Shown here: positions 1 through 8,524 of the stretch, piece by piece
Position numbering within the stretch: position 1 is the stretch's first letter
Layout: the number at the start of each line of letters is the position of its first letter
Source of the DNA: Candidatus Neomicrothrix sp. UBA2974
GTDB lineage: Bacteria; Actinomycetota; Acidimicrobiia; Acidimicrobiales; MedAcidi-G1
DNA: 18,345 nucleotides
Direction: 5' to 3'
NCBI GenBank assembly: GCA_002348705.1
Contig: DEAU01000006.1
Location: 1 to 18,345, forward strand
Translations under genes and position numbers: made by a program
The notes under the pieces: model-generated
The model's input: the letters and a program-made list of their open reading frames with translations, nothing else
Databases searched by the model: none
What the model was told of the DNA's origin: nothing

Positions 1-58
1 GGAGGCCGATGAGGCCGGTGCCGCCGAGGAACCCGTCAGCCAAGACGAAGAGGAGTGA
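1..58 (+). CDS. rplJ: C-terminal tail of ribosomal protein L10 (partial)
   Basis: Only the last 18 codons and the TGA stop (56-58) are inside the window. They read EADEAGAAEEPVSQDEEE, an acidic, alanine-rich tail. The identity rests on position: L10 is normally encoded directly before L7/L12, and it anchors the L7/L12 dimers to the large subunit. Long acidic tails on L10 are common in actinobacteria, but no diagnostic L10 domain is visible here. The last codons also supply the purine-rich ribosome-binding site of the next gene, and the stop lies two bases before its ATG, which suggests tightly coupled translation. Confidence 0.75.
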   Translation, partial: EADEAGAAEEPVSQDEEE

Positions 59-60
59 TC

Positions 61-444
61 ATGGCGACAAAGGAAGAGATCCTGGAAGCGATCGCCGGGA
101 TGACCGTGCTCGAGTTGAGCGAATTGCTGTCTGACTTCGAGGAGAAGTTCGGTGTGACGGCGGCGGCCCCTGTGGCTGTGGCTGCTGCTGCACCTGCTGG
201 CGGTGGTGATTCCGGCGGCGACGAGGAGGAAAAGGATTCCTTCGATGTGGTGCTGGCTGGTGCCGGAGATAAGAAGATCCAGGTCATCAAAGAAGTACGT
301 GCGTTGACCAATCTGGGTCTGAAGGACGCCAAGGACCTGGTTGATGGTGCGCCAGCGACCGTGCTCGAAGGTGCCTCGAAGGACGACGCTGAAAAGGCCA
401 AGGAGGCCCTTGAGGGCGCCGGCGCCACTATTGAACTCAAGTAA
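61..444 (+). CDS. rplL: 50S ribosomal protein L7/L12
   Basis: This is the stalk protein that recruits and activates the translational GTPases EF-Tu and EF-G on the large subunit. It has 127 residues. The N-terminal dimerisation domain is about residues 1-32. An Ala/Pro/Gly then acidic flexible hinge follows at about 33-58, slightly longer than the E. coli one. The globular factor-binding domain is about 59-127 and carries the conserved KKIQVIKEVRALTNLGLKDA helix-loop-helix (71-90). I chose the ATG at 61 over an in-frame GTG at 55 because AGAGGAG at 49-55 is a good ribosome-binding site for 61 and the family begins MATKEE-like. The gene follows rplJ by two bases and is followed by a strong hairpin that probably limits read-through into rpoBC. 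Confidence 0.97.
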   Translation: MATKEEILEAIAGMTVLELSELLSDFEEKFGVTAAAPVAVAAAAPAGGGDSGGDEEEKDSFDVVLAGAGDKKIQVIKEVRALTNLGLKDAKDLVDGAPATVLEGASKDDAEKAKEALEGAGATIELK

Positions 445-469
445 GTAAGTCATGTCGACTCAGGTCGGC

Positions 470-526
470 AAGTCGCAATTTTGACCCCGGGGCCTGTCGT
501 TGGCGGGTTCCGGGGTTCGACTTTTT
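470..526 (+). terminator. Attenuator-like terminator after rplL
   Basis: ACCCCGG (484-490) pairs perfectly with CCGGGGT (510-516), and an outer AAGTCG (470-475) can pair with CGACTT (518-523). The 3' arm runs straight into TTTTT (522-526), as in an intrinsic terminator. The distal position behind rplL matches the partial terminator known between rplL and rpoB in E. coli. Partial rather than full termination is an inference. Confidence 0.65.
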
Positions 527-571
527 GGCCTCAAGCACAGGTTCTTCCAAATGTCGAGTGGGTGACGGTGC

Positions 572-601
572 TTGACCATCGCGCGATGCTCCCGGTACCT
601 T
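572..601 (+). promoter_or_regulatory. Candidate promoter for rpoBC
   Basis: A TTGACC -35 (572-577) and a TACCTT -10 (596-601) are 18 bases apart. They fit the TTGAC / TANNNT consensus of primary-sigma promoters in actinobacteria. Transcription would start near 607 and give a leader of about 170 bases. A similar TTGACC promoter precedes rpsL. A weaker second candidate in the same region is TTGTGC (648-653) with TAGCAT (672-677). Confidence 0.5.
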
Positions 602-612
602 GAATTCATAAA

Positions 613-626
613 GACCCTTCGGGGTC
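613..626 (+). promoter_or_regulatory. C(UUCG)G hairpin at the rpoBC mRNA 5' end
   Basis: GACCC (613-617) and GGGTC (622-626) form a perfect 5-bp stem closed by UUCG with a C-G closing pair, the classic extra-stable tetraloop. It lies about six bases after the predicted transcription start and has no T run, so it is not a terminator. A role in stabilising the 5' end or in early-transcript control is inferred. Confidence 0.55.
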
Positions 627-778
627 AGATAGCGCTGCCCACAGGGGTTGTGCTACACCTCGCGCGGGCGTTAGCATCCTGCTTTGCCGTGTTTGCGCCT
701 TTTGTTTGTGCCGTTTTCGTGCACGATCTTGTCGCAGCCGGCATGTCCACGTCCGTGATTCCTGGCCAGGAGTTTTAG

Positions 779-3700
779 GTGTCTGCTCGCCCCCTCGTCC
801 GGGACCGTTACTCGTTCGGCAACCTGGAAGAAGTACTCAAGCTTCCCAACCTGATCGACATCCAGCGGAAATCTTTCGACTGGTTTCGTAATCAGGGCAT
901 TGCCGAGACGTTTCGGGACCTCAGCCCCATTAGCGACTTCAGCGAGACGCTTTCGCTTGAGTTGGAGTTTGATCCGACCGACGAGGACCTGTGTCCGCCG
1001 CCGAAGTTTCCTGTAGAGGAGTGCAAGGAGAAGGATATGACCTTCTCCGCTCCGATCTTCGTGCGCGCCTCGTTCAAGAACCAGGCCACTGGAGAGATCA
1101 AGGAGCAGACGGTCTTTATGGGGGACTTCCCGATGATGACCGAAAAGGGAACCTTCGTGATCAACGGAACCGAGCGGGTTGTGGTTTCCCAGTTGGTCCG
1201 ATCTCCGGGTGTGATTTTCCAACCGGGAGATCGTTACCGGCTGCGGAACATGAGCAAGCACCAGCTGGTGACCGGCACTATTCATCCTTCTCGCGGTGAG
1301 TGGATCGAGTTCGATGTCGAGCAGAAGCCCGGCAAGGACGTTACGGCTGGCACCAAGGTGTCCCGCAAACGCCGCTTATCGATGTTCACCCTTCTTCGAG
1401 CTTTGGGGTACGACGAAGAGAATGAGCCGGGCTTCCTTGACCGCTTTGTCCGCCATTTCAACTTTCTCGAGGGCCAGTGGGAAAAGGATCGCGGCGTTGC
1501 CCCCACTCAGGATGAAGCACTTCTCGAGATCTACAAGCGGGTCCGCCCCGGTGAACCGCCGTCCGTGGAGGCTGCCCGCGCCTATTTACGTAACTCATTT
1601 TTTGAGTCGCGCCGTTACGACTTGTCGCGGGTTGGCCGATACAAGCTGAACCGAAAGTTGGGACCGGAGATTGACAAGATTGAGGAGCTCTTTGGCATCG
1701 AGCTGGAGCGTCCAGATCCTGATTCCCCCGTGCTGGTCCGCTCTGAAGTCTTGGCTACCTGCACCTACCTCCTGCACTTGGCCAAGGGTGAGCCCGGCTA
1801 CCGATTAGACGATCAAGATCACTTCGCCAACCGGCGCATTCGGTCGGTCGGCGAGTTGATTCAGAACCAGCTCCGAATCGGCCTCAGCCGCATGGAGCGT
1901 GTGGTTCGTGAGCGCATGACGACCATGGATGTGGAGGCCATTGCTCCGCAAAGCCTGGTCAACATCCGGCCAGTGGTGGCTGCAATCAAGGAGTTTTTCG
2001 GGACTAGCCAGTTGTCCCAATTCATGGACCAGGTCAACCCGCTGTCGGGTCTTACCCACCGTCGGCGTCTGTCAGCCCTCGGACCAGGTGGATTGTCGCG
2101 CGAGCGTGCCGGTTTCGAAGTGCGCGACGTTCACTTCTCACACTACGGGCGCATGTGTCCAATCGAGACTCCCGAGGGTCCGAACATTGGTCTTATCGGG
2201 GGTCTAGCCACCTATGGCCGGGTCAACCAGTTCGGCTTTATCGAGTCGCCCTACCGCGTGGTGCGAGACGGCCGGGTTACCGACGAAGTTCGTTGGTTAG
2301 CAGCCGATGACGAGGAGGAGTATGTCGTCGCTCAGGCCAACGCGCCGCTGAATCCCGATGGCACCTTCCGTAATGACCGTGTCCTTGTGCGTCGGTCTCC
2401 GCAGGCCGCATCGCTGAACGATCTCAAACTCCAGTTGGAGCAGGACATCTTCTTCGGTGCTACGACGGAGATCTCATATGTTCCTCCGAGCGAGGTCCAG
2501 TTGATGGACGTCTCGCCACGGCAGATCGTTTCTGTAGCTACAGCCCTAATCCCATTCCTCGAGCATGATGACGCAAACCGGGCCCTTATGGGGGCCAACA
2601 TGCAGCGTCAGGCTGTCCCGTTAATCCGTTCCGAGGCCCCCTACATCGGGACCGGTATCGAAGTGAGTGCCGCCCATGATGCCGCCGACATGATTTTGGC
2701 CGCCGAGGCTGGAACCGTCGTCGCGGTTGATGGCACATCGATCACGGTTGATTACGCCAAGGCTGGGAAGCGCACCCACGAGATGCTCAAGTACGTGCGT
2801 TCTAACCAGGACACATGTATCAACCAAAAGAGCCGTGTGACCCCAGGTCAGAAGGTCAAGAAGAACCAACTATTGGCTGATGGCTCGTCGACCGATGGTG
2901 GCGAGTTGGCTCTCGGGAAGAACCTGCTTGTGGCTTTCATGTCCTGGGAGGGTTACAACTTTGAGGACGCCATCATTATCTCGGAGCGACTTGTTAAGGA
3001 TGACGTACTTACGTCAATCCATATTCACGAGCACGAGATCGACGCGCGCGACACCAAGTTGGGTGAAGAGGAGATCACAGCCGACATCCCGAACCTTTCC
3101 GACGATATGCGGAATGACCTCGACGACCGAGGAATCGTGCGCGTTGGTTCTGATGTGGCGCCTGGCGACGTGCTGGTTGGCAAGATCACCCCGAAGGGCG
3201 AGACCGAGCTGACTCCGGAAGAGCGACTCCTGCGGGCTATTTTCGGTGAGAAGTCTAGAGAGGTGCGTGACACCTCGCTGAAGGTGCCCCACGGTGAGAT
3301 AGGCAAGGTTATTGACGTCAAGGTCTTTAACCGTGACGACGGAGATGAACTGCCACCCGGTGTCAATCAACTAGTCCGGGTCTACGTGGCTCAGAAGCGC
3401 AAGATCACCGTGGGTGACAAGCTGGCTGGCCGCCACGGCAATAAGGGTGTCATCTCCAAGGTCCTCGCAGTGGAGGACATGCCATATCTGTCTGATGGGA
3501 CGCCCGTCGACATCATTCTTAACCCGCTTGGCGTTCCTTCACGGATGAATGTTGGACAAGTTCTGGAGGCCCACCTCGGCTACTGCGCTCGCTGGGGATG
3601 GGAGATTGACGGCGAGACGGTCGGGACCGAGCCGGTCCGTGGCATTGAGAGGAAGACGCGTCCAGCGACTGACCCTTCGGTTCACGTGGCCACTCCGGTC

Positions 3701-4363
3701 TTCGACGGCGCCCACTGGGATGAGGAAGATCGTGCTGGCCGACATCCGACAATCCAGAAAATTCTGGGTAATTTGCGACCTGAGTCGGTCGACGGAGATC
3801 GACTGGTCCAACTAGACGGTAAGGCCACTCTGTTCAATGGTCGCACTGGAGAGGCCTACGACAGTCCGATCATGGTTGGGTATGTCTACATACTCAAGTT
3901 GGCGCACCTCGTGGATGACAAGATCCACGCCCGATCGACCGGTCCTTATTCGATGATCACCCAGCAGCCTCTTGGTGGAAAGGCTCAATTCGGGGGACAG
4001 CGGTTTGGCGAAATGGAGGTCTGGGCGCTAGAGGCCTATGGCGCCGCTTACTGTCTCCAGGAACTCTTGACCATCAAGTCGGACGACACACTCGGGCGGG
4101 TGAAGGTCTATGAGGCCATCGTTAAGGGCGACAACATCCCTGAGCCCGGCATCCCCGAAAGTTTCAAGGTGCTGATCAAGGAGATGCAGTCCCTGTGTCT
4201 CGATGTTGAGGTCCTTGCCGAAGACGGCCGCGAGATCGAGATGCGCGACTTTGACGAGGACGTTTATCGGGCCACCGAAGAGCTTGGTATCGATCTGTCC
4301 CGCCCGGAGCGGGGCTCTGACGAAGAGGACGAGCGCCGCGCTGCCGGTCTGCTCGCCCGCTGA
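779..4363 (+). CDS. rpoB: DNA-directed RNA polymerase beta subunit
   Basis: This is the beta subunit of RNA polymerase, which forms one pincer and half the catalytic cleft. It has 1194 residues, normal for an actinobacterial beta. The GTG start at 779 has AGGAG six bases upstream, and the protein opens as family members do. The rifampicin-binding region is residues 409-437 (FMDQVNPLS at 415-423), followed by the RMCPIETPEGPNIGLI segment. Further on are WEGYNFEDAI (723-732) and KLAGRHGNKG (881-890), whose Lys881 and Lys889 match the active-site lysines Lys1065 and Lys1073 of E. coli. The C-terminal region includes QQPLGGKAQFGGQRFGEMEV. Asp417, His427 and Ser432 (E. coli 516, 526, 531) are wild type, but Val419 replaces the usual Asn518 and Phe453 replaces Pro552. 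It is very probably co-transcribed with rpoC, 49 bases downstream. Confidence 0.99.
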   Translation: MSARPLVRDRYSFGNLEEVLKLPNLIDIQRKSFDWFRNQGIAETFRDLSPISDFSETLSLELEFDPTDEDLCPPPKFPVEECKEKDMTFSAPIFVRASFKNQATGEIKEQTVFMGDFPMMTEKGTFVINGTERVVVSQLVRSPGVIFQPGDRYRLRNMSKHQLVTGTIHPSRGEWIEFDVEQKPGKDVTAGTKVSRKRRLSMFTLLRALGYDEENEPGFLDRFVRHFNFLEGQWEKDRGVAPTQDEALLEIYKRVRPGEPPSVEAARAYLRNSFFESRRYDLSRVGRYKLNRKLGPEIDKIEELFGIELERPDPDSPVLVRSEVLATCTYLLHLAKGEPGYRLDDQDHFANRRIRSVGELIQNQLRIGLSRMERVVRERMTTMDVEAIAPQSLVNIRPVVAAIKEFFGTSQLSQFMDQVNPLSGLTHRRRLSALGPGGLSRERAGFEVRDVHFSHYGRMCPIETPEGPNIGLIGGLATYGRVNQFGFIESPYRVVRDGRVTDEVRWLAADDEEEYVVAQANAPLNPDGTFRNDRVLVRRSPQAASLNDLKLQLEQDIFFGATTEISYVPPSEVQLMDVSPRQIVSVATALIPFLEHDDANRALMGANMQRQAVPLIRSEAPYIGTGIEVSAAHDAADMILAAEAGTVVAVDGTSITVDYAKAGKRTHEMLKYVRSNQDTCINQKSRVTPGQKVKKNQLLADGSSTDGGELALGKNLLVAFMSWEGYNFEDAIIISERLVKDDVLTSIHIHEHEIDARDTKLGEEEITADIPNLSDDMRNDLDDRGIVRVGSDVAPGDVLVGKITPKGETELTPEERLLRAIFGEKSREVRDTSLKVPHGEIGKVIDVKVFNRDDGDELPPGVNQLVRVYVAQKRKITVGDKLAGRHGNKGVISKVLAVEDMPYLSDGTPVDIILNPLGVPSRMNVGQVLEAHLGYCARWGWEIDGETVGTEPVRGIERKTRPATDPSVHVATPVFDGAHWDEEDRAGRHPTIQKILGNLRPESVDGDRLVQLDGKATLFNGRTGEAYDSPIMVGYVYILKLAHLVDDKIHARSTGPYSMITQQPLGGKAQFGGQRFGEMEVWALEAYGAAYCLQELLTIKSDDTLGRVKVYEAIVKGDNIPEPGIPESFKVLIKEMQSLCLDVEVLAEDGREIEMRDFDEDVYRATEELGIDLSRPERGSDEEDERRAAGLLAR

Positions 4364-4365
4364 TC

Positions 4366-4379
4366 TGCCGTTCACGGCA
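4366..4379 (+). other. Short hairpin between rpoB and rpoC
   Basis: TGCCG (4366-4370) pairs with CGGCA (4375-4379) around TTCA, starting two bases after the rpoB stop. No T run follows, so it is not a terminator. It could mark an mRNA processing or pausing site, or be chance. Confidence 0.3.
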
Positions 4380-4412
4380 CACATTCAATAGAACTAGACG
4401 TAGGAAAAAATA

Positions 4413-7400
4413 GTGCTCGACGTCAATGAATTTGACCAACTCCGCATTGGCCTGGCTACAGCTGACGGCATCCGTATGTGGTCCAACGGCGAGGTCAAGA
4501 AGCCGGAGACCATCAACTACCGCACTCTTAAGCCAGAGAAGGACGGGCTCTTCTGCGAGAAGATCTTTGGCCCGACGAAGGATTGGGAGTGCTACTGCGG
4601 CAAATACAAACGAGTTCGGTTCAAGGGCATCATTTGTGAGCGGTGTGGCGTCGAGGTGACTCGGTCAAAGGTCCGGCGCGACCGAATGGGTCATATCGAG
4701 TTGGCTGCCCCCGCGGTGCACATCTGGTACCTGCGGGGCACACGCTCGTGGTTGGCCTACCTCCTCATGGGGACCGAGCCTCGAGAGGAGCTAAAGGCCA
4801 AGCAACTGGAAAAGGTCATCTATTTTGCCGCCAACCTTGTCGTTTCTGTGAACGAAGAGAAGCGTCACGAGGACCTTCCCGAATTGGAGGCTGAGCTCGT
4901 TGAGGAGCGTCTGGCCATTGAGGAAGAACGCGACCGTGAACTGAACCGTCGCCAAGAGGATCTCGAGGCCGAGTTGGCCGAGATGGAGGCTGAAGGCGCC
5001 AAGGAGTCGGACCTAAAGGCTCGTGCCCGCGCAGCGGAAAAGGACCTTCAGTTCATCCGTGAACAGTATGAGCAGGAACTTGACGTCCTGAACAGGGCAT
5101 GGGACGAGTTCACCGGTTTGTTTTCCCGTCAGATCATCGAGGAAGACATGCTCTGGCGCGAACTGGAAGATCGCTGGGGCGAGTACTTCGAGGGTGGTAT
5201 GGGTGCTGAGGCCCTGACCAGACTGATTGAACTCATCGACTTTGACGATGAGGAGGTCAAACTGCGAGGCCAGATTGATCCGCCGGAAGGTCAGAAGCCT
5301 CTTTCTGCCCAGCGCAAGCAGAAGGCCATCAAGCGCCTCAAGATTATTGCAGCCTTCAACCGCAGGGATGAGCACGGCCGTCGGGTCAATGAGCCGCGAG
5401 CCATGATTCTGGACGCCGTGCCGGTTATCCCGCCGGAGCTTCGGCCAATGGTTCAGTTAGATGGTGGTCGTTTCGCCACTTCCGACCTGAATGATCTCTA
5501 CCGTCGAGTCATCAATCGCAACAACCGCCTAAAGCGTCTGCTTGACCTAGGTGCTCCAGCGATCATCGTCAATAACGAGAAGCGGATGCTCCAAGAGGCC
5601 GTTGATGCTCTGTTTGACAACGGTCGTCGTGGGCGGCCAGTGACCGGGCCAGGTAATCGGCCACTTAAGTCGTTGTCCGACATGCTTAAGGGCAAGCAGG
5701 GTCGGTTCCGTCAGAACTTGCTCGGCAAGCGTGTTGACTATTCTGGACGTTCAGTCATCGTGGCTGGCCCAACCCTGAAATTCCATCAGTGCGGGCTGCC
5801 TAAGGTGATGGCGCTTGAGTTGTTCAAGCCGTTCGTCATGAAGAAACTGGTCGATGACGAGATCGCCCAAAATATCAAGTCCGCTAAGCGAATGGTCGAA
5901 CGGCGCAAGCCGCAGGTCTGGACGATCCTTGAAGACGTCATTCGCGAGCACCCGGTCCTGCTAAATCGTGCGCCCACTCTTCACCGTCTGGGAATCCAGG
6001 CCTTTGAGCCAGTCTTGGTCGAGGGTAAGGCTATTCGGATCCACCCTCTAGTTTGTGCGGCGTTTAATGCCGACTTCGATGGTGACCAGATGGCCGTTCA
6101 CCTTCCGTTGTCTTCGGAAGCTCAGGCGGAGGCCCGAGTTCTGATGCTGTCGGCCAATAACGTCCTCAGCCCGGCTCATGGGCGTCCACTAGTCACTCCG
6201 ACACAGGACATGGTGATCGGCGCCTACTACCTGACTGCTGAGCAGGAGGGAATGCCCGGCGAGGGCAAGGTATTTCGCAACGTTGACGAACTGAGGTGGG
6301 CGGTCGAGACCGGCACCGTGCACCTACATGCGCGCATCCAGTACAGGTCGCCAGACTACCCGGAACTGTTGGATACCCCGGCGAACGGTGCGGCCGCTAC
6401 TTGGCTAACTACCACCCCCGGCCGGGTGTTTTTCAACGAGGCACTGCCTGGTAACCAGGTGGAGCCAATGGATGTTGGCGGCCACAGGGCTGAGCAGATC
6501 GTCTACGTGAACGAGCAGGTTGGCCGGGGTCATCTCGGCTTGATTGTCGACGACTTGGCCCGTGGCTACCCGAAGAAGGTGGTGGCCGAGTCCTTGGATG
6601 CCCTCAAAGACGCATGCTTTGAGTACGCGAGTAGGTCAGGGTTGACTGTTTCGATAGATGACGTGAAGACCCCGGACGAGAAGATTGGCATCCTGGAGGA
6701 TCACGAAAGGCAAGCCGAGAAGGTTGAGGGTCAGTTCCGTAAGGGCATCATCACTGATGGCGAACGGCGTCAGAAGGAGGTCGAGATTTGGAATTCGGCC
6801 ACCCATGAAGTGACAGAGCGGATGAAGGAATCCTTGGAGGCCGACCACTTCAACCCCATCGACATGATGGTTAAGTCCGGGGCCCGCGGAAACATGATGC
6901 AGGTGCGTCAGATCGCTGGAATGCGGGGGCTAGTGGCCAATCCTCGCGGTGACATGATCCCCCGACCAATTAAGTCCAACTTCCGCGAAGGTCTGGCGAT
7001 GCTTGAGTACTTCATCGCCACGCCCGGTGCACGGAAAGGCCTTGTTGACACTGCCCTGAGGACCGCCGACTCGGGCTATCTGACCCGTCGTTTGGTCGAC
7101 GTCTCACAGGAGTTGATCATCAACGACGTTGATCCGTTCGACGGGGATGGCCCGGTACGCGGTATTTGGATCGAGGACGTGCGTCCCGACGAGACAAACC
7201 GCGTGTTCAATCTTGAGACTCGTCTATTCAGTCGGACTCTGGCTGACGATGTAACCCTCTCGGACGGCAGTGTGCTGACTGCTGGCACCATCGTCGGTGA
7301 GGCGGAGATGGATGCCTTGCGCGACGATGAGAGTGTCAACCGGGTACGGGTGCTATCTCCGCTGACCGATGATTCAGCCTTGGGAGTCTCGGCCGCTAGT

Positions 7401-8465
7401 TACGGCATGTCCTTAGCTACAGGCAAACCAATTGAGTTAGGTGAGGCGGTTGGTGTTATTGCTGCTCAGTCGATTGGCGAGCCGGGTACGCAGCTCACTA
7501 TGCGGACCTTCCACACAGGTGGAGTGGCTGGTAAGGACCTAGCGGGTGGCCTGCCGCGTGTAGTTGAACTTTTCGAAGCCCGTGAGCCGAAGGGCAAGGC
7601 CACTCTGGCGCGAATTTCCGGCGTGGTCCGTCTTGGCGACGACGAGGGTCGGGGCCGCGAGGTTGCTGTGGTTGCAGACGATGGGACCGAGGAGGTCTAT
7701 CTGGTGCCGGGAGCGTCCCGCCTTGAGGTAGTTGACGGTCAGGACGTCCGAGCTGGTGACGCGATCGTCGAGGGACCGCGCGATCCGAAGGAACTACTGG
7801 AGATTAAGGGTGTGCGGGAAACTCAGCAGTACCTCGTGGAAGAGGTACAGCGGGTCTACCGGGATCAGGGTGTGTCGATCCACGATAAGCACATCGAGTT
7901 GATTGTTCGTCAAATGACCCGCCGTGTGAAGATCAACGACCCCGGTGAATCGGATTTCCTGCCCGGCGAGCAAGTTGACCAGCGTCTTTTTGCCGAAACC
8001 AACCGACTGCTGGTGGCCGAAAGCCGTCGGCCAGCCGAGGGTCGCCCAGAGTTGATGGGTATCACCAAGGCATCTTTGGCCACCGACTCGTGGCTTTCGG
8101 CGGCTTCCTTCCAGGAGACCACTCGGGTACTGACTGAGGCGGCCATTGAGTGTCGTAGTGACAAACTCATCGGCCTAAAGGAGAACATCATCATCGGCAA
8201 GCTGGTGCCGGCGGGGACCGGCATGGAGGAGTACCGGCGGGTAGCTACCCACGCTCCGGACTACAAGCCAATGGACTTCTACTCGTCAGCCGACGAGGAG
8301 CAGGATTTGGCCGAGTGGCTGGCCGGCCAGTCGGGACCCGATGACGAAGTTTTTGCCGGCGCCTATGAGGCTGATGTCATTGATCTGGCTGGCTCGATGG
8401 ACCTCCCCTCTGGTGAAGTGGAAGTTCCATCGGACGACGCAGGAACTGATCCGGAAGGCGGCTGA
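4413..8465 (+). CDS. rpoC: DNA-directed RNA polymerase beta' subunit (second zinc site lost)
   Basis: This is the beta' subunit, which carries the catalytic magnesium site and the sigma-binding clamp. It has 1350 residues. The GTG start has AGGA seven bases upstream. In order: the N-terminal zinc ribbon (Cys60, Cys62, Cys75, Cys78, all present); an actinobacterial-type Glu/Arg-rich coiled-coil insertion (about 147-232); clamp helices near 360-400; the NADFDGDQMA motif with Asp554, Asp556 and Asp558; the bridge helix around SGARGN (822-827); the trigger loop (about 855-900); and the conserved GEPGTQLTMRTFHTGG. The second zinc site, normally four cysteines (E. coli 814, 888, 895, 898), reads Pro908, Asp986, Ser993 and Ser996, while the flanking GVxAxxYG and GEAVGVIAAQSIGEPG are kept. 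The gene is otherwise intact, so this looks like an evolved loss of the metal site, not decay. The tail is acidic. Confidence 0.99.
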   Translation: MLDVNEFDQLRIGLATADGIRMWSNGEVKKPETINYRTLKPEKDGLFCEKIFGPTKDWECYCGKYKRVRFKGIICERCGVEVTRSKVRRDRMGHIELAAPAVHIWYLRGTRSWLAYLLMGTEPREELKAKQLEKVIYFAANLVVSVNEEKRHEDLPELEAELVEERLAIEEERDRELNRRQEDLEAELAEMEAEGAKESDLKARARAAEKDLQFIREQYEQELDVLNRAWDEFTGLFSRQIIEEDMLWRELEDRWGEYFEGGMGAEALTRLIELIDFDDEEVKLRGQIDPPEGQKPLSAQRKQKAIKRLKIIAAFNRRDEHGRRVNEPRAMILDAVPVIPPELRPMVQLDGGRFATSDLNDLYRRVINRNNRLKRLLDLGAPAIIVNNEKRMLQEAVDALFDNGRRGRPVTGPGNRPLKSLSDMLKGKQGRFRQNLLGKRVDYSGRSVIVAGPTLKFHQCGLPKVMALELFKPFVMKKLVDDEIAQNIKSAKRMVERRKPQVWTILEDVIREHPVLLNRAPTLHRLGIQAFEPVLVEGKAIRIHPLVCAAFNADFDGDQMAVHLPLSSEAQAEARVLMLSANNVLSPAHGRPLVTPTQDMVIGAYYLTAEQEGMPGEGKVFRNVDELRWAVETGTVHLHARIQYRSPDYPELLDTPANGAAATWLTTTPGRVFFNEALPGNQVEPMDVGGHRAEQIVYVNEQVGRGHLGLIVDDLARGYPKKVVAESLDALKDACFEYASRSGLTVSIDDVKTPDEKIGILEDHERQAEKVEGQFRKGIITDGERRQKEVEIWNSATHEVTERMKESLEADHFNPIDMMVKSGARGNMMQVRQIAGMRGLVANPRGDMIPRPIKSNFREGLAMLEYFIATPGARKGLVDTALRTADSGYLTRRLVDVSQELIINDVDPFDGDGPVRGIWIEDVRPDETNRVFNLETRLFSRTLADDVTLSDGSVLTAGTIVGEAEMDALRDDESVNRVRVLSPLTDDSALGVSAASYGMSLATGKPIELGEAVGVIAAQSIGEPGTQLTMRTFHTGGVAGKDLAGGLPRVVELFEAREPKGKATLARISGVVRLGDDEGRGREVAVVADDGTEEVYLVPGASRLEVVDGQDVRAGDAIVEGPRDPKELLEIKGVRETQQYLVEEVQRVYRDQGVSIHDKHIELIVRQMTRRVKINDPGESDFLPGEQVDQRLFAETNRLLVAESRRPAEGRPELMGITKASLATDSWLSAASFQETTRVLTEAAIECRSDKLIGLKENIIIGKLVPAGTGMEEYRRVATHAPDYKPMDFYSSADEEQDLAEWLAGQSGPDDEVFAGAYEADVIDLAGSMDLPSGEVEVPSDDAGTDPEGG

Positions 8466-8524
8466 CAGAACGTCTCCAGCCGGTTGGATTGGTCCACGGT
8501 GTAGGTCTGGTCGACTACGGACGT

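Larger units (their letters stand above)
445..778 (+). promoter_or_regulatory. rplL-rpoB intergenic region (gene-free leader)
   Basis: This 334-base stretch separates the stalk genes from the polymerase genes. From left to right it holds an attenuator-like hairpin with a T run (470-526), a probable promoter (572-601), a short C(UUCG)G hairpin just after the expected start site (613-626), a T-rich tract with repeated TTTG/TTTTG units (about 680-720), and the rpoB ribosome-binding site (AGGAG, 768-772). The frame open across 572-778 starts inside the -35 box and has no ribosome-binding site, so I do not call it a gene. The layout fits the known need to make L7/L12 in excess over beta and beta'. 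Regulation by this leader is inferred. Confidence 0.6.

Noticed and set aside
572..778. A 68-codon open frame on the + strand ending next to the rpoB start
   Set aside because: It begins with TTG inside the predicted -35 box, has no ribosome-binding site, and its product resembles no known protein; the region reads better as a leader.
4366..4379. rpoB-rpoC intercistronic hairpin as a terminator
   Set aside because: No T run follows and rpoC must be co-expressed with rpoB; listed only as a hairpin.
5040..5200. Lys/Glu-rich insertion in beta' as evidence of gene fusion
   Set aside because: The coiled-coil insertion in this part of beta' is typical of actinobacterial enzymes, so it is not a novel fusion.
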